A program made the position numbers and the translations under genes. The notes beneath the pieces were generated by a model. That model worked only from the letters and a program-made list of their open reading frames with translations, was not told the origin of the DNA and did not search any database. From Dryocosmus kuriphilus (Eukaryota; Arthropoda; Insecta; Hymenoptera; Cynipidae), in contig CM076190.1 in assembly GCA_038277395.1 (NCBI GenBank), positions 132,090,197-132,154,196 of the forward strand: 64,000 bases of DNA, in the 5' to 3' direction. This document shows, piece after piece, positions 33,766 to 45,070 of this stretch; the first letter of the stretch is position 1, and every line of letters begins with the position of its first letter.

Positions 33766-35752
33766 TCAGAATTTTGTACAGTTTCTCTTTCGAGCGCAGG
33801 GTAGCACTGTTTTGGCAAGGTGTATTATTGATTGCTTGTATTTGTCATTACTTTTAACATGAACTTTAAGAAGATCGTCGTAGGCCTTATCAATAGCTTC
33901 CAAGGACCCGGACGTCGGTGCTCCAGCCTCTACATCCGACAATGAGTGAGAGTAAGCAGCTCCTTCATTTTGATAAGCTTTTTCCACTTCGAACCAATTA
34001 GGTTTCTTTTCACATTTTTCGTCCAAATCTTCCTTCCTGATATGAAAATTTCTTGCTAGTACTTCCTCTAAATCCCGCCTTATTTCTTTTTCATCCATAA
34101 CACCTTTAGATTCAGATAAACCTTAAAAATGTTAAAATGTGTGTTGTTAATTATAATGACAGAAACGTTTCATATTCTAGTAAGAAAAAAGAGTCTCGAT
34201 TAAATAAGTTTGATGGATGATATCATTATACATATAATAGGCGAAAGAACAACACAGGGCGGCCTCTTTTATCGAGCGCGATGTTTGCAGGATTTTCGGT
34301 TTCCCGGCGCACAGTACAGTGGGTCAAAAAACTTCTGTGGACAAATCGACAAAGCTTATTGTAAGATTCCGCATTCACTTCGCGGAGCAGATTTTTAAAA
34401 GAGTTTTTTATTCTTTTTTATTTAATAACAAATATGTGGAAAAAAGTTTTCTTTGGCATTTAAAAAGTACTGTTTTTTGAGAAATACTTTGATTCATTCC
34501 AAGATATATAGAATCAAGGAAGAAAATATCCGAAAAAGTTTTATAGTAGCAACGCAGATGTTTAAAGATTTATTGAATTCGTTAGAAAATTAAATTAAAT
34601 TGTAAATAAGTTCATGTAAATAGTTTTTTGTGGATTGGCTCCGATTCGTCACTTGATTTGTACTGAATTTCAAGAAATTATAGATACAAAGTTTTTCTGT
34701 CGAATTAATGAATGCTCTTAAATAATTAATTATTTTATAAACAAATTTGAAAAACTTTTACCACTTCAGTTATTTGTGATTGAATAGAGAGTTTTTTCTA
34801 CAGTAATCACAACGCATTACTCGGTAATGACACGCAGTTATTATATTTAGTCATCCAATAGCCATTTATAAATTTTTAAACAACCTAATTAGAAGATGCA
34901 CAATAGGACTACGTTCGACGCACAAACTTGGTTCTTTCCAAGCAATCAAATGTAAGTAAATAATATCTACGCTTCTGAGGACATTTCGATGACAAAAAAA
35001 ACTTTATCGTCAATGAAAACTTTTTAAAGCAATTTTTTTCATAATCAATAAATAAGTTTCACTTGGAAAACAGTACGAGGAACAGGCCGACCTATGATGC
35101 TTTAACACCTTGAACTAATTTTGAAGAAAAATTATAATATTAGGGGTAGCAGTGGGTAGTCGTTGTTTATAAGCACGGGAATTATTGTTTCAGAGGAAAT
35201 TAATGTCGGTAAGTGAAACACATTTTTATAAACACTAGGGTCGTAGAAATTTGCGCTAGGTGGTGAATCACAGAAATATTATTCTGCATTTTTTTTCGAA
35301 ACAAATAATGATTTTTTTTTAAAATTCAAAATTATTTTTAGGTCTAAAGCTAAAATATTCTGTGCTTTAAATTGTGAAAGAAATCAAATATTTGAAATTG
35401 ACGATCCTTGATAGTTTCGTTTTAAATTCTAAGGTGGCAAAAATGATGATCTATAATATTTGGAATTGTTTATTTTTAGAATGCATAGTACAATTTTTAT
35501 ACAGTTTTTCTTCGCTTTATAAAATCATTTCCATTGTGACATTGTAAAGAAGCTGAAGAACTTACAATGTGAGAAAAAGAGGAAAGTTTCAAATTTTTGA
35601 GAGGTAGCTTTTAAATATTTTAGGTCTAACTACAAGTAACATTGTGAAATTTATTGCATACGAAATCAGAAAAAGTTTCTTTAAAAAATTTAACTCCTTC
35701 GCGTATACTCACCGATAGAAAGTGCCACCAAAACAAGAATTAAAAACTTCAT
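33766..35752 (-). CDS. small secreted protein, two exons, unknown function
   Basis: Exon 1 is 35752-35713 and encodes a signal-peptide-like start, MKFLILVLVALSI plus one base. It is followed by the donor GTGAGT. Exon 2 is 34121-33766, after the acceptor CATTTTTAAG, and supplies the two bases that complete a Gly codon, so the phases agree. The 1591-bp intron is AT-rich. The product is 131 residues with a probable signal peptide of about 20, then a hydrophilic, helix-prone chain with only three Cys (KCEKK, LPC, RNC). This does not fit the six-Cys odorant-binding pattern. It shares KEDLD-KC, QNE and LAKT-LPC with the broken paralog at 2411-2795. Comparison suggests a one-base loss near 33790 that replaces the ancestral C-terminus with KRNCTKF. 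I do not recognise the family. Expression is not shown. Confidence 0.6.
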
Positions 35753-35824
35753 CGTGGAAGCAGATACCAATATTTACCAGAAAGAGTAAGAAAGAGTGTT
35801 AGCACAAAAGCAAGGAACCTGCTT

Positions 35825-35834
35825 CTTTATATAC
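35825..35834 (-). promoter_or_regulatory. TATA-like box of the secreted protein gene
   Basis: The minus strand reads GTATATAAAGAAG about 75 bases upstream of the start codon at 35752. This is a good match to a TATA box at a sensible distance for a short 5' UTR. No initiator was verified. Confidence 0.5.
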
Positions 35835-35839
35835 TGCAT

Positions 35840-36367
35840 GTCTGTGTGCTGATGTCGGGCTATTTATACCGAGAAATTTTAAAGAAAATAACCTTCGAGC
35901 TGATAACATGGAGAACTTTAACATTGACACATATTTCGTCTGTATTTTCGGCTCATTTAGAAAACACTTGTATGAAATATTTGTTCTTTTCAAGGCTTAA
36001 ATGTCAAGCTTATAGTTCTTTCTGAATAACAGAATTTTCAACTAAAATTTAAAACCACAGGAATTTTTAAATTGAACTCTTTTTAAAACTAAGGGCATTT
36101 ACATACCATCTACACTCTGAGAAAAAATTTAAGAATTCATTGAAAAAATTGTTTCTTTAACTTCATATTTTCCTCTTCTTTGAAATAATGAAATGATTTG
36201 TCTGTTACTATTTGTTCAATTTAAGCAAACACACATTTCTTTAATCAAGTAAAGTACTGACTAAAACTTAAGAAATAATTTATTTCATTTCATCATCATT
36301 AAACCAAGAAAGTTATTCATTGGAATCAGATAAAAGTTTTATTTTAACATACTCTCTAAATCTAAAG
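35840..36367. other. unassigned AT-rich DNA upstream of the secreted protein gene
   Basis: No coding sequence or repeat was recognised. It may hold the gene's upstream regulatory DNA up to the mariner at 36370. Confidence 0.4.
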
Positions 36368-36423
36368 TACGAGGTGTGATCAAAAAGTAAGGTGACTTTT
36401 TATTTTTATCAAAAAATATTTAT

Positions 36424-37005
36424 TTATTCATCAATATTGATGCTGTCCCCTTCAAAGTAATTCCCCTCGAATATAATACATTTGGGCCAGCGCTTTTTCC
36501 AATCCTCAAAGCATTTCTGATAAGCACTTTTTGGTATAGCCTTCAGCTCTTCCAGCGATGCGGTCTTTATCTCCTCAATCGTCGCAAAACGCCGTCCTTT
36601 CATGGGTCTTTTCAGTTTTGGAAACAGGAAAAAGTCGCAGGGAACCAAATCTGGTGAATACGGTGGCTGAGGCATGATTATGGTGTTGTTATTGGCCAAA
36701 AAATTAGGAACAAGCAATGACGCGTGAGCTGGTGCATTATCGCGGTTTCAGAACAAACTTCGCTGACACACGTCTCATGCCCAAAATATCCACTAAATTG
36801 CTTGGCACGAGCCAAACGAGATGCCGACATCATCAGCAACTTCTCTGATGGTAATTCGACGATTCGCCAACACTATTTTCTTCACTTCTTCAACGTTTTC
36901 ATCAGTTGTTGACGAGCTGGGACGTCCAGGGCGAGCTTCGTCATTAACATCTTCTCGGCCTTCCCGAAAGAGCTTGTACCACTTATAAACATTTTTTTAC
37001 TGAGA
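36424..37005 (-). pseudogene. mariner transposase, copy 2, deleted and frame-broken
   Basis: The N-terminal part includes REGREDVNDEARPGRPSSST, ENVEEVKKIVLANRRITIRE and VADDVGISFGSCQAIFSG. It then jumps directly to DNAPAHAS and VPNFLANNNTIIMPQPPYSP, DLVPCDFFLFPKLKRPMKGR, ending EGDSINIDE. The stretch with GDETW and the first catalytic Asp is deleted; the second and third Asp remain. The deletion differs from that in copy 1, whose C-terminus is more decayed. The helix-turn-helix start lies beyond the inserted block at about 37021-37350. Confidence 0.85.
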
Positions 37006-37020
37006 GTATACTCACCATAT

Positions 37021-37350
37021 GCCATTCCCTGGTAAAAATTTCAGAAAGAACATTTCGGATAGGTGTGTGTATAGTTTTCTTTCAGATTCTTTCCGAATCC
37101 TGCATTCGAAACTTTCCACTTCTATCAGAAATTTTGACCAACTTTGACCAAAAAATTTAAGTTGTGTAAATAGCTTGCAAATCAATCATAAATTAAATTA
37201 ACAGCATTTTTTATTAAAATTTTATATTGATCTTCTATCAGAAATTTTCGGAAAGAATCGGATGCAGATTTCTGAAAGGTTCGGAAAGAATTGGAAACGA
37301 TTGGATAGCTTCGGAAACAAGTTTCTATCAGAAATTTCGACCAGGGTTGT
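37021..37350. repeat. MITE-like insertion inside mariner copy 2
   Basis: Compared with mariner copy 1, about 330 extra bases lie here. The inserted block has inverted ends CCCTGGTAAAAATTTCAGA (from 37027) and TCAGAAATTTCGACCAGGG (to about 37347). Its interior carries repeated TCAGAAATTT and TTTCGGAAAGAAT motifs. A few extra bases flank the ends and no clean TSD is visible. It is non-coding and younger than the mariner. Confidence 0.7.
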
Positions 37351-37689
37351 CAACATTTCAAGTGTTTTGGAGCACTTAATTACATTTTGACACAAAATTG
37401 GATACAAATTCTTTGATCCATTTTTTTCGACAGCGAAAAATCGCCGAGCACGCAAAACACTTCTAACCTTTATGCCTCTCACAAACAAACAAAAAATGCT
37501 ATATAGCTGAAACTGTGCACATATGTTTGGGACGAGTTTACCAACATAGGAAAAGAAGAAAACGAATATCGACTGTACGAATCCCGCGAAACTCAAAAAG
37601 TCACCTTACTTTTCGATCACACCTCGTATATTAAGAAAAGGAATTCAGAAAGATAATATTAAACAAAAGTAGTTTTATGAAATCGAATT

Positions 37690-39745
37690 TAAACCAAAAA
37701 CGTTTTATCGATTAAAACAAAAACCGTGCATTTTATCAAAAAATGGTTAAAAGAAAATTTGTAGATCTTTTTAAATTGAACAACTTTGTTTCTTACCTCT
37801 TTTTGGGCCTTAAAGTTGTGTGCCAAAGCGCAATCCAATCCGATTAGTCTTCGAAAGTTATCGTGGGAAAAGACGACAACGACAACGACGACAACAACGA
37901 CAACGACGACAACGACAACGACGACAACAACCACGACAGCGCCAACAGACAGACAGACACGGTCGTAAAAACCATTTTTTTGGATTCAGGAGGTCTTAAA
38001 ACGTGGAGATTTCATGAATCCGCGAAAGTCAAATTTTGCATAAATCTAATACCTTCTCTGATGAGAATGTAAAAAATTGGTAAAATTTTTTAGTGATTTT
38101 CCAAATTTCACAATAGAGGATTTCGATTCTTAAAAGTAAAACGATGAGTCTTATAAATAAATTTTGTAGCTCTTTCCAAGGTGAACAATTCTGCTTGTTA
38201 ATATTTTCTCATATCTTGCATAGTTTTGCTGAAAAGTGGTTTTCTTTATATTTCATAACATATTTCACGAATAACTCAGAAAATGCGCGTCTGCTGAAAA
38301 AAATCGTAGAGAGCAAATTTTTAGATCTTTTTGAGGTGAATAGCTTTGTTTCTGATTATTTTTCCGTATCCTTCATATTTTGGCGGGAAATTTGAAATTT
38401 GAAATTTTTTAAATTTTTAATAACGTTTAATCGATTAAAACAAAAACCGTGCATTTTATAAACGGTTGAGACAAAATTTGTAGACTTTTTTGAGTGGAAC
38501 AATTTTACTTTCCTACGTTTTTTTTTGTATCTCTCATAGTTTAGTCGGAAAATGAATTTCTTGATTTTGTGTAAACCGTTTTTGATGGATAAAACCATAA
38601 CCGTTGGTCAAAAACCGCTGGTTAACGAACTCGTCCTTTCTTTTTGGGCCTTAAAGAAGTGTGCCAAAGCGCAATCCAATCCGATTAGTCCTTCGAAAGT
38701 TATCGTGGGAACAGACGACAACGACAACGACGACACAACAAACGACAACGACGACAACGACAACGACGACAACAACCACGACAGCGCCAACAGACAGACA
38801 GACACGGTCGTAAAAACCATTTTTTTGGATTCAGGAGGTCTTAAAACGTGGAGATTTCATGAAATCCGCGAAAGTCAAATTTTGCATAAATCTAATACCT
38901 TCTCTGATGAGAATGTAAAAAATTGGTAAAATTTTTTAGTGATTTTCCAAATTTCACAATAGAGGATTTCGATTCTTAAAAGTAAAACGATGAGTCTTAT
39001 AAATAAATTTTGTAGCTCTTTCCAAGGTGAACAATTCTGCTTGTTAATATTTTCTCATATCTTGCATAGTTTTGCTGAAAAGTGGTTTTCTTTATATTTC
39101 ATAACATATTTCACGAATAACTCAGAAAATGCGCGTCTGCTGAAAAAAATCGTAGAGAGCAAATTTTTAGATCTTTTTGAGGTGAATAGCTTTGTTTCTG
39201 ATTATTTTTCCGTATCCTTCATATTTTGGCGGGAAATTTGAAATTTTTAATTTTTAATAACGTTTAATCGATTAAAACAAAAACCGTGCATTTTATCGAA
39301 AAACGGTTGAGACAAAATTTGTAGACTTTTTTGAGTGGAACAATTTTACTTTCCTACGTTTTTTTTGTATCTCTCATAGTTTAGTCGGAAAATGAATTTC
39401 TTGATTTTGTGTAAACCGTTTTTGATGGATAAAACCATAACCGTTGGTCAAAAACCGCTGGTTAACGAACTCGTCCTTTCTTTTTTTGGGCCTTAAAGTA
39501 GTGTGCCAAAGCGCAATCCAATCCGATTAGTCCTTCGAAAGTTATCGTGGGAAAGACGACAACGACAACGACGACAACGACAACGACGACGACAACGCCA
39601 ACGACGACGAACAACGCCAACAGACAGACAGACACGGTCGTAAAAAAACATTTTTTTTTGGATTCAGGAGGTCTTAAAACGTGGAGATTTCATGAAATTC
39701 ACGAAAGTCAATTTTTTTTGCATAAATCTAATTTAATTTTAAGGG
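37690..39745 (+). repeat. composite satellite-like array, direct copies, about 840-bp unit
   Basis: About 2.3 head-to-tail units lie here. Each has a minisatellite of CGACAA/CGACGACAA type (starting near 37872, 38714 and 39557). After it comes a conserved module (GGTCGTAAAAACCATTTTTT, GAGATTTCATGAAATCCGCG, ATGAGAATGT), then monomers of about 154 bp marked by AAATTTGTAGA-CTTTTT and GTGAACAATT. Frames such as those at 38144 and 38990 are identical because the units are repeated, not because they are genes. The array faces an inverted copy at 40200. Confidence 0.85.
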
Positions 39746-40199
39746 GCCTATAAAAATTAGAGTTTCTCCTAGATATACTTCTTAACTGAAAACTGTCACG
39801 ATTTTATTAATATTTTTCAACATTAAGCAAACCTTGTTCGAAGATGATATAAGGGGGTCTCTGCCTTTTTCAGTTTTGAAAAGTCGATCTTTTTTATTAC
39901 ATTTTCTATAAGAATAACAATTGGAAAGTATTCTCTGAAAGTTTCATAAATATCTGACCATTATTTACGGAGATATACCATTTTAAGAGAAGCTTGACGC
40001 TCTAAGTTACTATAAGGATTTCTGACACAGTGATGCAATATCGAAATCAAGATATCGCAAATATCGAAATTTTTATCTTCGTTCTCCCTTATACTCTCAC
40101 GCATTTTTGCGTTTTTCTCGAGACAAAGTTTTCAAAGTCGGTAAATAAGATATCTCCAGAAGGGCTTCACCGATTGCTTTGAAATTTTTACCACTTATT
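39746..40199. other. spacer between inverted composite repeats
   Basis: AT-rich single-copy-looking DNA of about 450 bp sits between the direct array and its inverted copy. No gene was seen. Confidence 0.45.
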
Positions 40200-41481
40200 A
40201 CATTCTCATCAGAGAAAGTATTAGATTTATGCAAAATTTGACTTTCGCGGATTTCATGAAATCTCCACGTTTGAGACCTCCTGAATCCGAAAAAATGGTT
40301 TTTACGACCGTGTCTGTCTGTCTGTTGGCGTTGTCGTCGTTGTCGTTGTCGTCGTTGTCGTTGTCGTTCGTGTCGCCGTTGTCGTCTGTTCCCACGATAA
40401 CTTTCGAAGGACTGGTCGGATTGGATTGCGCTTTGGCACACTTCTTTAGGGTCCAAGAAGAAAGGACGAGTTCGTTAACCAGCGGTTTTTGACCAACGGT
40501 TATGGTTTTATCCATCAAAAACGGTTTTCACAAAATCAAGAAATCCATTTTCCGGCTAAACTATGAGAGATACAAAAAAAAACGTAAGAAAGTAAAATTG
40601 TTCACCTCAAAAAAATCTACAAATTTTGTCTTAATCGTTTTTTGATAAAATGAACGGTTTTTGTTTTAATGAAGAAAACGCTATTAAAATTAAATAAATG
40701 TGGTTTCCCGACAAAATATTCAAGATACAAAAAAATAGTAAAGAACAAAGTTGTTCAATTTGAAAATATCTACAAATTTTGTTTTAACCATTTTTTTATA
40801 AAATCCACGGTTTTTGTTGTAATCGATAAAACGTTATTAAAAATCAAGGTTCTCAAATTTCCTGCCAAAGTATGCAAGATACGCAAAAATAATAGTAAAT
40901 AAAGTTGTTCGCCTCAAAAAGATCTATAAATTTGCTCTCTATCATTTTTTTGAGCAGACGCGTATTTTTTGAGTTATTCGTGAAATATGTTATGAAATAT
41001 AAAGAAAACCACTTTTCAGCGAAACTCTGCAAGATATGAGAAAATATTGACAGGCAAAATTGTTCACCTTGGAAAGAGCTACAAAAGTCATTTATAAGAC
41101 TCATCGTTTTACTTTTAAGAATCGAAATCCTCTATTGCGAAATTTGGAATATCACTAAAAAACTTTACCAATCTATAATGTGTTTTAAAAAAATGTAATT
41201 ATCGAGCGCGAAGCGCGAGTGTCATGATGAGAATGTATGCCTTAAGGGCGGTAGAGCCTTAAGTAAAATAATTTCTTTTGTAATTTTTAATTTAAAGGTT
41301 TCTACGATCCATAAACACCGAGCGCGTAGCGCGAGGTGAATAATCTATCGAGTGCGAAGCGTGAGTGCCGTAAATAACTTACGAGCGCGAGTGCCAACAG
41401 ACGCGCGCCCCAGGCGCGCTCATACTTCGCGCGAAGCGCGGCGCGCGCAGCGCGCGATGAGGATGTGCCCGCGCAGCGGGC
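40200..41481 (-). repeat. composite repeat unit with GC-palindrome end
   Basis: This is an inverted relative of the 37690-39745 units. It starts ACATTCTCATCAGAG at 40200, then has the conserved module, a (TTGTCG)n minisatellite (40325-40385) and four monomers marked by AAAGTTGTTC near 40593, 40747, 40901 and 41056, i.e. 154 bp apart. Its right end is GC-rich with repeated GAGCGCGAAGCGCGAG motifs, then GATGAGGATGT and the hairpin GCCCGCGCAGCGGGC (41467-41481), followed by a T run. Confidence 0.85.
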
Positions 41482-43100
41482 AGATTTTTTTAGATATAAA
41501 ACTCGTGGGATTGAGCGATCGCTTTTTTAATGTTTCTCTTTTAGCCAAAAAAGAACGTTTTTGTTAGCGAAAAAATTTATTTTGACCTAAAAAGTCGTTA
41601 TTTCGTAAGAAATCAATATTTTTACATCTAGTTTCTTTTAGTCCCAGGAAAAAACTGTTTGCTGATAAATGCCGTTTGATTTTTTGATTTCGGATGAACC
41701 AGGCTTGAGCAGCTTCACTCATCGCAAACCGCCTTTTTCTTTCAAACTTTCGGTGATTGGTTGTACCTCGCTTTTTATTATTCTATTATCATGAAAAAAT
41801 TATTCTTACTTCCTGAAATATCCATTATTGGAATTGTGAAATATTGGTAACAAAATAAATAAACCCGTCTTCATAAAAAAATCGGAAAAAATCGCTTTTT
41901 TTACCCAAAAATGTAGAGATCCCCTTAAAATGAAATCTTTCAATTCTAGGCTGCTTTTGATTTAAAAAGTTCCTTTTTTAGCACACTGGAAGGGATTCTA
42001 TAGTTTTATCCAAAAATTATTGTAAAAAGCATCTGACTTTTCTTCATTGCACATGTTATGTACAGAAAATTATCTCAGAAATTCTTGGTTTATTTTAATG
42101 GGGCTATGAGACCACTTTAATAACTGAACATGCATGGAAATTTGAAATAAATTATCATTATTTGAGCTAGCAAATTAAACAAATTTGTATTGGAAAAACT
42201 TGGATATGGCCTGCAATTTACACCCGTCCCATGAATCGACAGCCTTAATATGTCCCATGCTCGTGAGCCGTAACCTGAAAAAATAAATGTTATACAACCA
42301 AAGTCATAAAAATTACCTATTTGGTACAAACACTTTATTCATATTTGGTTGACGTTAAAATGATACCGGCAATTAATAATGGAGCGAATGTGTTCAATAA
42401 AGTTGTACTTCAATTTTTGGAAAACATTTTATGTTAATTTGTTTTTCATGAAATTATGCATAAAGGAAGTGAAAATCAAGCTACACCTGAAAATTCAACT
42501 ACACTTTATTGAATTAAAATACATTGTAGGCTTTTGGCTATTTTGTTTCAAATCCACTGTTCATCAACGTTCTCCTTAAAAGAGTTAATAATAATTAATT
42601 TTTACAGAGTAGCCTGTGTGTGTATCGTGCGCAACACATTGTGATGATGTAGCTCTGTTTCAGTTTCATTTTGTTTAGATTCGAACATATTTTTTAGTTG
42701 TGAGACCTAGAGAATGATTTCTGCATGTATTTTCCCGGTCATATTATTCGTAATCATCACATAAAAACAGATCAATGTACGAGCTTCAAAATAAAAATGC
42801 AATGACCATTTTTATTTTCAAAAACGCGATTTCTTCAAATTCTTTTTAAGGTTTAATAATTGTACAATTCCAAGGTAACAGCCATCAAAACTGAAAAATT
42901 TTTACTTCGAAATCTTCAAACAGAAATATAGTTTGAATTGAATATTTTCAAACCAAGTTTATTCAAAATTAAAACTAAAAATAAAATTTTTTCCATGGGT
43001 CAGCGACTGAAATTGTCTTATTTATAAACTTTTGTCTTTTAGGAGCGTGTATTAATATTATTCTACCTTGAAAAGCTCAAAAAACTTAATTTATGAAGAG
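41482..43100. other. unassigned AT-rich DNA
   Basis: No coding sequence, element end or RNA gene was recognised. Short open frames at 42117 and 42379 lack any domain. Confidence 0.45.
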
Positions 43101-43114
43101 TACATAGATTGAAA

Positions 43115-43290
43115 TCTGACTTTGACACATTTCAACCTTGTTTTTAAATAAAGAATTCTTAAAAGGCCGAATTCATTTCAAATAAGGCAGACAGTGCATG
43201 CTTCTTAGCAGCTGAGATACACCTGAAATAGAGTCGAATTGTTCAGAGGGCATAGAACTTGATATCTGGATTCTTTCTGACCTAAATTAT
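43115..43290 (+). repeat. dispersed repeat R3, copy 1
   Basis: Landmarks are TTTCAACCTTGTTTTTAA, GAATTCATTTCAAATAAGGC, ACAGTGCATGCTTCTTAGCA and ACACCTGAAATAG. Direct relative at 44865-45070 and inverted relative at 56470-56645. Non-coding. Confidence 0.75.
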
Positions 43291-43389
43291 TGCAATTCTA
43301 TTAATTTGATGAGACAACAGGGATGAGCCACTTAAAATTAGTAAAAATTATTAGTTCGATAGCGGAAAACTATTTATTACTTTGTGAAA

Positions 43390-43585
43390 AAAAGGAAAAG
43401 TTTAATAAAAGAACGCAATTGGGAAACATTATTAGCTTAACGGAAACAATGAGAAGGCAATCATGTAAAAATTGTGAATAGGCTACGTCTCCGCTGTCGC
43501 GCCAAAACGTATTATGCAAATCACTCTTTCAAAATGGGGAAACAAGAAATATTTACACACTTCATCTATTCCACCTTACTTTATT
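43390..43585 (+). repeat. inverted repeat arm, mate at 48000-48195
   Basis: This arm matches the reverse complement of 48000-48195 over about 195 bp. Shared blocks include TAATAAAAGAACGCAAT, TGTGAA-AGGCTAC-TCTCC, CTGTCGCGCC, TATTATGCAAATCA and ACACACTTCATCTATT. The arms are about 4.4 kb apart and non-coding. Confidence 0.75.
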
Positions 43586-43599
43586 AACTTAAAAAAACA

Positions 43600-44860
43600 C
43601 CTTTCAGCGACAGCAATAGTTTACTGAAAGATTGGTAATTGAAATCACTGAAGAATTATTATTAAATATATTTGTATAAATTGACTTTAGTAAAATAAAG
43701 GAAGTCAGTGCCAAAAGTACACGATCCTCAATTTTTTCACATGCAACTTTTTCAAAAAATATCGCAAAATATTTTAGTCAAGTACTCATGAGAACCTACA
43801 TTCTCCCGAATTGAACTAAATGTACATTGTTGTCCTGAAAGATTTTAAAATAACTGTGAGGAAAAACGTTTTGAAAAACAAGGTTTTGGAGATGTTTTTG
43901 TTGAGCCTTGACTTTGATTTGTTCCCAAAGAGAGGTCATGAAAAATCTAAAAAATTCAGAGACATTTCTTAAGGATTCCAGAAAAAAGTACATTTTACAG
44001 AATTCCAAAATATGAAATGGTTTACTATTTACAGACTGCTTTTCACAAATATATTATCTTGGAAAATAATACAGAGAGAAAGTTGGTTCGTAGGTTAGAA
44101 AGTGCATTTTTGTAACGTGATTGAAGTGCACTTTAGGAAAATGTAATTAAATAAGTATTTCGAGAAAAAATCCTTTAAGCATATTTCTCGATTTAATGAG
44201 TGGAAGCAAGTCTGCAACGGTGTTAGAGAAAAAAAAGTGTCGATTACAGGACGACAAGAACCGCAGAAGAAAAGAAAGCTGCTTTCAGCGAAACAAGCAT
44301 GTTTCTTATTTTTTTTAATTCTTAATAGCAATTTTTCTTTATAATTTCTTTGCTTTCACGTCTTAATTTTTCAAAAGACTTTCATTTGTCCAAAGATTTC
44401 ATTTTCCTGATAAGTCACCAATTTGAATGTATTTCGTAAATTGATTAAATGAGTTCTTTAACCAATTGCAACAGTATAAAAATTTGTGTTAAAAATCTTA
44501 CAATTATTTTGTTCAGGTATGGGGAATTTTTTCTCCGGTGCACCACCCCTTTAAATCAAACTTTCTTTGATCGGACTCAAAATTGTGCCAAGAGTAATTC
44601 ATATTACATTCACGTAGTTAACATTCATTCAGGGTCATATGTTTGATACAACTTTTTTCTAAAGAAATATTAGTAAAGTGTCACGCCAATTTGAAAACCT
44701 AAAGATATTATTATATATTACCTTTTTCAATTTTGAAAAATGACATAAGAAATAAAAAAAGTTTAACCTAGAAAGACGACACAAGGTAAAATAGGATGTT
44801 AAAGACACAATATTCCGTCTGAATTATCATATTTAAAATTATTTATAAAATCGAGAAAAA
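43600..44860. other. unassigned AT-rich DNA
   Basis: Nothing recognisable. Short open frames on either strand have no domain and AT-driven composition. Confidence 0.45.
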
Positions 44861-44864
44861 AGCC

Positions 44865-45070
44865 CATTGATTTCAACCTTGTTTTTAATTAAAAACTTTT
44901 AAAATGCGGAATTCGTTTCAAATCAGGCAGACTGTGCATGCTTGTTAATAGCTGCGGTACACCTAAAATAGCTCAAATTTTTTAGAAGGCATGAAATTTA
45001 GTATAAGAGTTCTTCCTGACATAAAGAAGTTTTAAGAAGGGGTGCCAAAAAGTTTTCAAATATATTTTTT
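44865..45070 (+). repeat. dispersed repeat R3, copy 2, left part (continues at 46655-46925)
   Basis: This resembles 43115-43290 and the reverse complement of 56460-56645, and extends to GGGGTGCCAAAAAGTTTTCA. The repeat is interrupted at 45071 by a composite repeat and resumes at about 46655, as the uninterrupted inverted copy at 56160-56650 shows. Confidence 0.75.

Larger units (their letters stand above)
31080..35600. repeat. segmental duplication, copy 2
   Basis: This aligns in direct orientation with 1186-4073 plus 5136-5310. It lacks the 4088-5121 LINE but has gained a hAT insertion at 31634-32944. It contains the intact-looking secreted protein gene. The unfilled LINE site near 35.4 kb helps define that insertion in copy 1. 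Confidence 0.8.
36370..37626 (-). mobile_element. mariner element, copy 2
   Basis: TIRs CGAGGTGTGATCAAAAAGTA and their complement ending CACACCTCG are flanked by TA on both sides. It belongs to the same family as 20100-21032, with near-identical terminal 60 bp. The 1257-bp length includes a roughly 330-bp insertion, so its own sequence is also internally deleted. Confidence 0.95.

Noticed and set aside
33766..34121. Assignment of the secreted protein as an odorant-binding protein, from its size and signal peptide.
   Set aside because: Only three cysteines, with spacing that does not match the conserved six-Cys pattern.
37863..37960. Asp/Asn- or Thr-rich frames resembling low-complexity proteins.
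   Set aside because: These are translations of the CGACAA-type minisatellite in different frames.
38144..39241. Two identical 83-codon open frames that could look like a duplicated gene.
   Set aside because: They lie in the same position of tandem repeat units and recur in inverted copies (40853, 46207) with changes that ignore codon position. They reflect the repeat, not a gene.
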